Below are positions 62,448-64,000 of a stretch of DNA of 64,000 nucleotides, piece after piece; the stretch's first letter is position 1; every line of letters starts with the position of its first letter. The translations under genes were made by a program, and so were the position numbers. This stretch comes from Rhodothermales bacterium (GTDB lineage Bacteria > Bacteroidota > Rhodothermia > Rhodothermales > JANQRZ01). Where the stretch lies: contig JBDUXZ010000016.1 in the NCBI GenBank assembly GCA_039944855.1, positions 1 to 64,000 of the forward strand, given 5' to 3'. The notes beneath the pieces were generated by a model. That model searched no databases and was not told the origin of the DNA. It saw only the letters and a program-made list of their open reading frames with translations.

Positions 62448-63173
62448 TCACACGCCGACGCCGAGCGTCATCGTGGTGTACGTCTCGACGGGGCGGCCCT
62501 CGTGGCGGCCGGGGCGGAAGCGCGTGCGGTTGACGGCGTCGAGGATGGCCTGCTCCACGCCGTATCCGATCTCGGCCACGCGCTCCTCGCGGTCGCGCTT
62601 GTCGAGGAGGAAGCGGTCGACGATCTCGACCTCTTTGAGCCGGCCGCGCTCGTCGATGCGGAGACGGAGGCGGACGCGGGCGCGGATGCCGCGCCGCTCG
62701 GCCTCGCGCGGGTAGTCCGGCAGCACGGGGCTGATCGTCTGCGGGCGCCGGTCGGCGCGCTCGACGAAGGTGGGGCGGGCGTCGGGTGAGCCTTCGGCTT
62801 CGACGGGGCCGGGCGGTGCGTCGGGCAGGGCGATGTCAGCGTTCGGGCTTGTGTCGAGCGGCTCGAAGTCGATCTCGAGGTCGGGGATCGGGACGTCGTC
62901 GGGGACTTCCACCGGGGGCAGGGTCGGCGGTGGGGGCGGGGCCGTGCGCGGCGACTGCGCCGTCGGCTCGATGAGTTCGAGCGGGATCTGCTCGTGAGGT
63001 GTGGCGACGTAGAGCGGGGGCGTAGCGCGCTCCTCGACAGGCCAGAGTCGGAACGCTAGAATTAAGAGCAGGAGGCTCGCCGCGAGCGTGGCGAGGATGC
63101 GCGGCCGGTAGAGCCGGTCGTGGCGCTCCGTGCGGAGGCGCGGCGGGGGGGAGGATGAGCGGGCGGAGGGCAC
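62448..63173 (-). CDS. TonB-family protein
   Basis: A 241-aa energy-transducing TonB protein, starting at GTG (63173). A short basic start (RTERHDRLYRPR) precedes a single membrane helix (ILATLAASLLLLILAFRLW). The periplasmic part has a Pro-rich spacer (TAPPPPPTLPPVEVPDDVPI) and a C-terminal TonB domain (ISPVLPDYPREAERRGIRA, then VRLRLRIDERGRLKEVEIV and NRTRFRPGRHEGRPV). It would pass ExbB-ExbD energy to outer-membrane receptors. The exbB-exbD pair is 16 kb away in this window. An upstream frame extends the protein but lies across promoter-like sequence. Confidence 0.88.
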   Translation of the reverse strand: MPSARSSSPPPRLRTERHDRLYRPRILATLAASLLLLILAFRLWPVEERATPPLYVATPHEQIPLELIEPTAQSPRTAPPPPPTLPPVEVPDDVPIPDLEIDFEPLDTSPNADIALPDAPPGPVEAEGSPDARPTFVERADRRPQTISPVLPDYPREAERRGIRARVRLRLRIDERGRLKEVEIVDRFLLDKRDREERVAEIGYGVEQAILDAVNRTRFRPGRHEGRPVETYTTMTLGVGV

Positions 63174-63200
63174 GAAGAGAGAACGGGGAGGGTCGCGCCG

Positions 63201-63208
63201 CAAGTATA
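63201..63208 (-). promoter_or_regulatory. Promoter-like -7 element of the TonB-family gene
   Basis: Minus-strand TATACTTG lies 27 bases before the GTG start at 63173 and fits TAnnnTTG. Confidence 0.45.
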
Positions 63209-63274
63209 GCGAGCGTCCCGGTGTGAAAAGAGGCAGAAAGGAGGGGCGCGTCGGCCCGACACGTGGCGGTGCTC

Positions 63275-63305
63275 TTGATCCGGCTGGACCTGCACGGTAG
63301 TTTTG
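63275..63305 (+). promoter_or_regulatory. Promoter of carA leader
   Basis: TTG at 63275-63277, 20 bases, then TAGTTTTG at 63298-63305, a close match to the Bacteroidota TTTG / TAnnTTTG promoter. It lies 15 bases before a leader ATG at 63321. Confidence 0.6.
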
Positions 63306-63320
63306 CCCCCGAGTCTTGCC

Positions 63321-63467
63321 ATGAGCCTCCGTGAAACTCGCGCTCGACGGAACCGCCGTTTTCGCGGCCCCGTTCATCCGCGAACCGACCGATCTTCCCC
63401 CAACCCGTGCCCGGCGTCTTCCTCCTCCTGCCCGATCCTCACGGTGCCGAGCGCTCCGCTCCGCTGA
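63321..63467 (+). CDS. Possible leader peptide of carA, 48 aa
   Basis: A 48-codon frame starts 15 bases after the promoter -7 element. Its TGA (63465-63467) abuts the first base of the terminator stem. The peptide (MSLRETRARRNRRFRGPVHP at its start) has no homology I recognise and would be Arg/Pro/Ser-rich. It lacks a strong Shine-Dalgarno site. The exact abutment is what pyrBI-type attenuation needs, but expression is unproven. Confidence 0.4.
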   Translation: MSLRETRARRNRRFRGPVHPRTDRSSPNPCPASSSSCPILTVPSAPLR

Positions 63468-63495
63468 GCCTTCCCGTTTCGGGAGGGCTTTTTTT
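63468..63495 (+). terminator. Rho-independent terminator / attenuator before carA
   Basis: gccttcccg pairs fully (one G-U) with cgggagggc around a ttt loop, followed by seven T. This is the only classical U-tract terminator seen in the window. It stands 111 bases before the carA ATG with no complete conventional gene ending just before it, so it is likely to attenuate carA. Confidence 0.8.
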
Positions 63496-63606
63496 GTATC
63501 AATCGGGCAACGACGCTCCCTGTTGACGCCGTCCATCACGCGGCGGAACGCCCTTTGATCTCGCACCCGACCTCTCCCTCTGCCTCCACTTCAGTCCCAC
63601 TGCTCC

Positions 63607-64000
63607 ATGAAGCCTGAGTCCACGCCTGCCCGCCGCCCCGCCAAACTCGCGCTCGAAGACGGCACCGTCGTCACCGGTCTCGCCGTCGGCTATGTCGGCG
63701 AGACGGCGGGGGAGCTGTGCTTCAACACGAGCATGGCTGGCTACCAGGAGATCATGACCGACCCGAGCTACGTCGGGCAGATCATGATGATGACGTACCC
63801 CCACATCGGCAACTACGGCGCGTCCGAGCAGGACCTCGAAGCCGACGGCCCGCGCGTCGCCGGCCTCGTCACGCGGGCGTTCGTCGATCACTACTCGAAC
63901 GAGAACGCCGACGAGAGCTTTGAGGATTGGATGCATCGGCACGGGCTCGTCGGCATCACCGGCGTCGACACGCGGCGGCTCGTGCGGCACATTCGCGAAG
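63607..64000 (+). CDS. carA: Carbamoyl-phosphate synthase small subunit, 3' end off window
   Basis: The first 131 codons of carA, whose product is the glutaminase subunit feeding ammonia to carbamoyl-phosphate synthase for pyrimidine and arginine synthesis. Family residues are clear: KLALEDGTVVTGLAVGYVGE, then ELCFNTSMAGYQEIMTDPSY, MMMTYPHIGNYG and GITGVDTRRLVRHIR. The class I amidotransferase domain lies beyond the window. The start MKPESTPARRP is the first ATG after the terminator and fits the family length. Expression may be set by the upstream attenuator. Confidence 0.95.
   Translation, partial: MKPESTPARRPAKLALEDGTVVTGLAVGYVGETAGELCFNTSMAGYQEIMTDPSYVGQIMMMTYPHIGNYGASEQDLEADGPRVAGLVTRAFVDHYSNENADESFEDWMHRHGLVGITGVDTRRLVRHIRE

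Noticed and set aside
63330-63558. 75-codon GTG frame before carA as a real gene
   Set aside because: It runs straight through the terminator hairpin and has no ribosome site; only its first residues resemble CarA.

Overview
The window is GC-rich (roughly two-thirds G+C) and densely coded. It most resembles a high-GC Rhodothermales/Rhodothermota-type bacterium in the Bacteroidota superphylum. Three things point there: promoter-like -7 elements of the form TAnnTTTG or TATCTTCG and few strong Shine-Dalgarno sites; typical gene types such as DPP IV-like S9 peptidases, M28 glutaminyl-cyclase-like peptidases, HU-SPOR proteins and a FolK-deoxynucleoside kinase fusion; and lipoproteins and beta-barrel proteins of that group. 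This assignment is inference from gene content only. No rRNA, tRNA, CRISPR array or classical insertion sequence was seen.

Layout. 1-11.7 kb is mostly housekeeping: a secreted beta-propeller protein (cut by the window edge), a DPP IV-like peptidase, dihydroorotase with a coupled Gdx/SugE exporter, a lipoprotein, a cysteine-desulfurase-like enzyme, an M28 peptidase, and the coupled cell-wall pair ddl-murF. 11.9-20.2 kb is accessory: a 77-aa orphan, then an operon behind an AT-rich promoter encoding a SIR2-like NADase, an nSTAND ATPase with membrane, WD40-like and SPOR-like parts, a giant lipase/CHAT-protease fusion, and a GH19 cell-wall hydrolase. A LuxR-type regulator follows on the minus strand, divergent from a 24-kb operon (21.7-45.4 kb). 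That operon encodes an extracellular contractile injection system (eCIS): sheath, tube, zinc-ribbon baseplate protein, Pro-rich protein, DUF4255 terminator, AAA+ ATPase, DUF4157 protein, a prenyl-synthase-like enzyme, tube-adaptor and LysM-like proteins, hub, spike, PAAR-like tip, gp25, two gpJ-like wedges, a gpI-like protein and a large multidomain tip or fibre protein.

45.4-53.3 kb is a minus-strand envelope operon: a TPR protein, an outer-membrane barrel whose first codons contain an 8-bp tandem repeat, an HU-like protein, an HU-SPOR membrane protein, ExbB and ExbD. 53.6-64 kb holds a YtxH/DUF883-like protein, a PfkB kinase, a coiled-coil/HhH protein, a seven-haem TPR cytochrome with two partners, folB, a folK-deoxynucleoside kinase fusion, an S23 four-helix-bundle gene boxed by heptamer repeats, a TonB-family protein, and the start of carA behind a possible leader-peptide attenuator.

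The most interesting proposal is that the SIR2-nSTAND-CHAT/lipase-GH19 operon and the eCIS work together. A stress- or phage-sensing death module would lyse the producer through the lipase and cell-wall hydrolase and release, or control, the injection particles, with the LuxR protein lying at the junction as a possible switch. The gene contents are seen in the sequence; the functional link is inference.
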